42,016 nt of DNA from positions 1-42,016 of the forward strand of contig VGKM01000002.1 of assembly GCA_016867005.1 (NCBI GenBank), read 5' to 3'. The position numbers were made by a program, and so were the translations under genes. The notes under the pieces are model-generated. The model was given only the letters and a program-made list of their open reading frames with translations, did no database searches and was not told the origin of the DNA. This stretch comes from Candidatus Omnitrophota bacterium (GTDB lineage Bacteria; Omnitrophota; Gorgyraeia; Gygaellales; Profunditerraquicolaceae). Below are positions 39,963-42,016 of the stretch, one piece after another (position 1 is the first letter of the stretch; every line of letters begins with the position of its first letter).

Positions 39963-39992
39963 TACCCCGCCGACAGTCTTTTAGGCGGGGTA
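39963..39992. terminator. Nine-pair hairpin between acpP and fabF
   Basis: TACCCCGCC and GGCGGGGTA form a perfect stem with a 12-base loop, 35 bases after the acpP stop. On the coding strand it is followed by AAGTTTTGAT, a weak T tract, so partial termination is possible, leaving more acpP than fabF mRNA. On the plus strand the T-rich side is stronger, but no plus-strand gene exists. Confidence 0.6.
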
Positions 39993-40027
39993 TTTTTAGT
40001 TTATTTTCAATTAAATATACCGGTAAA

Positions 40028-40267
40028 TTACTTGTTGCCAGCTTTTTCTTCGATATACTTAATCGCATCACCTACGGTAGTAATCTTTTCCGCATCTTCG
40101 TCTGGAATCTCAATGCCAAATTCTTCTTCCAGCGCCATAACTAGCTCTACGGTATCCAAAGAATCGGCACCCAGATCATCCACAAAAGATGCTTCGGGAG
40201 TAACCTCTTCCGGTTTTACACCAAGTTGTTCTGCTATTATTGATTTAACCTTATCCTGAACTGCCAT
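40028..40267 (-). CDS. acpP: Acyl carrier protein
   Basis: A 79-aa acidic four-helix carrier. Ser36 in DDLGADSLDTVELVMALEE receives the phosphopantetheine arm. A strong AAGGAGG ribosome site fits its need for high expression. It is central to the fab cluster, as in many bacteria, between fabG and fabF. A small seven-pair hairpin lies in the fabG-acpP gap. Confidence 0.99.
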   Translation of the reverse strand: MAVQDKVKSIIAEQLGVKPEEVTPEASFVDDLGADSLDTVELVMALEEEFGIEIPDEDAEKITTVGDAIKYIEEKAGNK

Positions 40268-40288
40268 TCTTTTTCCTCCTTAATTTGT

Positions 40289-40305
40289 CCCGGTACACTA
40301 CCAGG
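40289..40305 (-). promoter_or_regulatory. Short hairpin upstream of acpP
   Basis: Seven pairs (one G:T) with a 3-base loop, about 22 bases before the acpP start. It could protect a processed acpP mRNA end or limit ribosome access; no promoter of good quality is visible in this gap. Confidence 0.4.
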
Positions 40306-40331
40306 ATCAGCAAAAAATTACAAGTTTTCCG

Positions 40332-41075
40332 TTATTGCATTACCATGCCGCCATCAACTACAATCGTCTGGCCGGTGATATAACCCGCTTCTTCTGAAGC
40401 TAAAAATAAACATGCCTGCGCTACATCTATGGGCCCGCCCAGCTTATTCATCGGAATAACAGCCAGCATCCTCTCCTTTACCTGCTCAGAAAGCTTGGCT
40501 GTCATATCGGTCTGAATGAAACCCGGCGCCACTGCGTTCACATTTATATTACGGCTGGCAAGTTCTTTTGCCGCTGTTTTTGTAAGGGCGATGATGCCTG
40601 CCTTGGAAGCCGAATAGTTTGCCTGGCCGGGGTTTCCGATTATGCCAATGATCGAAGCAATATTGACTATTTTGCCGTAACGCTGCTTTATCATGGGCTT
40701 GGATACGGCTTTCGTACAATTAAACGTACCTTTTAAATTTACATTGATAACCGCATCCCAGTCCGCATCCGGCATCCTTAACATCAGATTATCCTTTGTG
40801 ATACCGGCATTGTTAACTAATATATCAACCTTTGAAAATTTGTCAAGAATTTTGTTTATTGCTTGCTCGACTTGCGCATAATCACATACATTAAGCTCCA
40901 GCGCCATAGAACTTACTCCCAATGCTTCGATTTCCTTCGAGGTCAAAACTGCCTTCTCAAGGTTTACATCGGAAATAATGACCCCCGCCCCTTCCCGGGC
41001 AAAGCTTAAGGCGATCTGGCGGCCTATTCCCTGTGCGCTTCCGGTAACCAGGGCTATCTTATCTTTAAATCTCAT
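40332..41075 (-). CDS. fabG: 3-oxoacyl-ACP reductase
   Basis: A 247-aa short-chain dehydrogenase. GSAQGIGRQIA binds NADPH; the catalytic set is NNAGITKDN, Ser141, Tyr154 and Lys158 in YSASKAG. It reduces the FabF product in each elongation round. GGAGGT lies seven bases before the ATG. The end VDGGMVM is typical of FabG. Confidence 0.97.
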   Translation of the reverse strand: MRFKDKIALVTGSAQGIGRQIALSFAREGAGVIISDVNLEKAVLTSKEIEALGVSSMALELNVCDYAQVEQAINKILDKFSKVDILVNNAGITKDNLMLRMPDADWDAVINVNLKGTFNCTKAVSKPMIKQRYGKIVNIASIIGIIGNPGQANYSASKAGIIALTKTAAKELASRNINVNAVAPGFIQTDMTAKLSEQVKERMLAVIPMNKLGGPIDVAQACLFLASEEAGYITGQTIVVDGGMVMQ

Positions 41076-41090
41076 AAAGACCTCCGATTT

Positions 41091-42008
41091 TCAATTTGAC
41101 AAATTTAGGATATCGTCTCTCTTTTCAATATTTACTACATGGGCATTGCTGTCAATGCGCCGCATCAGCCCTTTTAAAACTTTCCCCGGGCCGAATTCGT
41201 AAAACTTATCTACGCCCTGGCTAAGCATAAAACGCATTGATTCTTCCCATCGTACGGAAGAATACATCTGTTTTACAAGATTTTCTTTTACTTCCGGAAT
41301 ACCGTACTCGGGTTTTGCGGTAAAATTACTTATTATCGGCACAACCGGCGCAGAAAATGATACCCCATCCAACACCTTTTTTAATTCTGCCGAGGCCTCA
41401 AACATCAATGAAGAATGGAAACCACCGCTTACTTCCAACGGGATCACACGCTTAGCTCCTGCTTCCAAAAACATTTCAGATGCCTGCGTAACTGCCTCAA
41501 CTTTACCTGAGATTACTGTCTGGCCAGGGGCATTTAAATTAGCGATTTCAGCCCCGGTTTTAACGCAGATCTCTTTAAGTATCTCGGAGGATAGGTCTAA
41601 AACTGCAGCCATGGCTCCGGGGTGCCTGTTTGCCGCTTCCTCCATTATCTCGCCTCTTTTTCTTACAATCCTTAACCCATCTTCAAAAGATATGGCCCCG
41701 CAAGCCACCAAAGCCGTATATTCACCTAAGCTCAAACCAGCTGCAAAACTGGCTACTTGATGCTGGCTGCCGGCTGCTGATTTGAATGCCTCGAAAGCAG
41801 CTATACTTATTACAAGAATTGCCGGCTGAGAAATACTGGTCAACTTAAGCATGTCTTGAGGGCCTTCAAACATGCGCTTCTTAATACCAAAACCAAGTAT
41901 TTCTTCTGCTTTTTCAAAGACCGTCCTTGCCTCGGGAAAAGATTCATATAAATCTTTTCCCATTCCTATATATTGGCTGCCTTGTCCGGCAAAAAGAAAT
42001 CCTACCAT
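41091..42008 (-). CDS. fabD: Malonyl-CoA:ACP transacylase
   Basis: A 305-aa complete enzyme that loads malonyl groups onto ACP. FAGQGSQYIGMG is the N-terminal oxyanion motif; the nucleophile is Ser93 in GLSLGEYTAL, where His is often found instead of Leu before Ser; Arg at 117-118 (RKRGE) binds the malonyl carboxylate; His198 in SGGFHSSLM completes the dyad. It starts eight bases from the window edge, so genes upstream (fabH, plsX) would lie outside. It precedes fabG by 15 bases. Confidence 0.96.
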   Translation of the reverse strand: MVGFLFAGQGSQYIGMGKDLYESFPEARTVFEKAEEILGFGIKKRMFEGPQDMLKLTSISQPAILVISIAAFEAFKSAAGSQHQVASFAAGLSLGEYTALVACGAISFEDGLRIVRKRGEIMEEAANRHPGAMAAVLDLSSEILKEICVKTGAEIANLNAPGQTVISGKVEAVTQASEMFLEAGAKRVIPLEVSGGFHSSLMFEASAELKKVLDGVSFSAPVVPIISNFTAKPEYGIPEVKENLVKQMYSSVRWEESMRFMLSQGVDKFYEFGPGKVLKGLMRRIDSNAHVVNIEKRDDILNLSN

Positions 42009-42016
42009 TTAATTAT

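Noticed and set aside
39299..40144. Plus-strand open frame of 281 codons
   Set aside because: It runs antisense to fabF and into acpP, both certain genes; no ribosome site or motif.

Overview
The window is a gene-dense bacterial chromosome segment. Every gene I support lies on the minus strand, so it is transcribed from high to low coordinates. No gap between genes exceeds about 200 bases. Gene content (DapL lysine route, arginine/lysine super-cluster, type IV pilus genes with a PilM-PilN fusion, dispersed GC-rich palindromes) points to an uncultured, diderm bacterium, perhaps Candidatus Omnitrophota. That placement is inference from gene order and style, not from a marker-gene tree. The outer-membrane secretin and the ExbBD-TonB-like genes support a two-membrane envelope. 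No plasmid, phage, IS transposase or CRISPR gene is visible, so this reads as core chromosome.

Layout in the direction of transcription. 42008-38695: fatty-acid genes fabD-fabG-acpP-fabF. 38675-33811: leuC-leuD-unknown 86-aa gene-leuB-asd-truA. 33792-32811: a self-contained rplM-rpsI unit with a strong promoter, a leader hairpin and an intrinsic terminator. 32791-20075: a good sigma70-like promoter drives argC-J-B-D-F-G-H and then lysA-dapF-dapA-dapB-dapL, mostly with 1-20 base overlaps or gaps. 20063-14873: folK-panC-nadX, a small basic protein with a duplicated motif, and uvrA. 14848-9794: an envelope cluster of TPR protein, ExbB, ExbD, TonB-like protein, a membrane zinc-ribbon mini-protein, a winged-helix protein and a PilX/GspK-like protein. 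9677-2274: a promoter region rich in repeats, a small HTH protein, then pilMN (fused)-pilO-pilP-pilQ-pilB-pilC. 2247-168: a separate promoter, a structured leader and four prepilin genes. 129-23: tRNA-Ala(CGC) with its own promoter-like sequence.

How the genes work together. Asd plus DapA-DapB-DapL-DapF-LysA make meso-diaminopimelate and lysine by the short aminotransferase route with no acylated intermediates. ArgJ allows acetyl recycling, so argB-J-C-D-F-G-H is a nearly complete arginine pathway. LeuC/LeuD/LeuB cover all leucine steps after LeuA; leuA itself and the first arginine enzyme argA are not seen. The pilus set lacks only the prepilin peptidase and the retraction ATPase PilT within this window. 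PilB carries two perfectly spaced MshEN-type motifs, so cyclic-di-GMP control is likely.

Most unusual: (1) short palindromes and 7-base tandem repeats of shared families sit inside the reading frames of core enzymes (dapA, dapF, leuC, leuD); (2) the pilin promoter is followed by a compact three-way-junction leader; (3) the 195-base control region before the pilus operon carries ordered direct and inverted repeats; (4) an ExbBD-TonB-TPR cluster with several small unrecognised proteins lies just upstream of the pilus genes.
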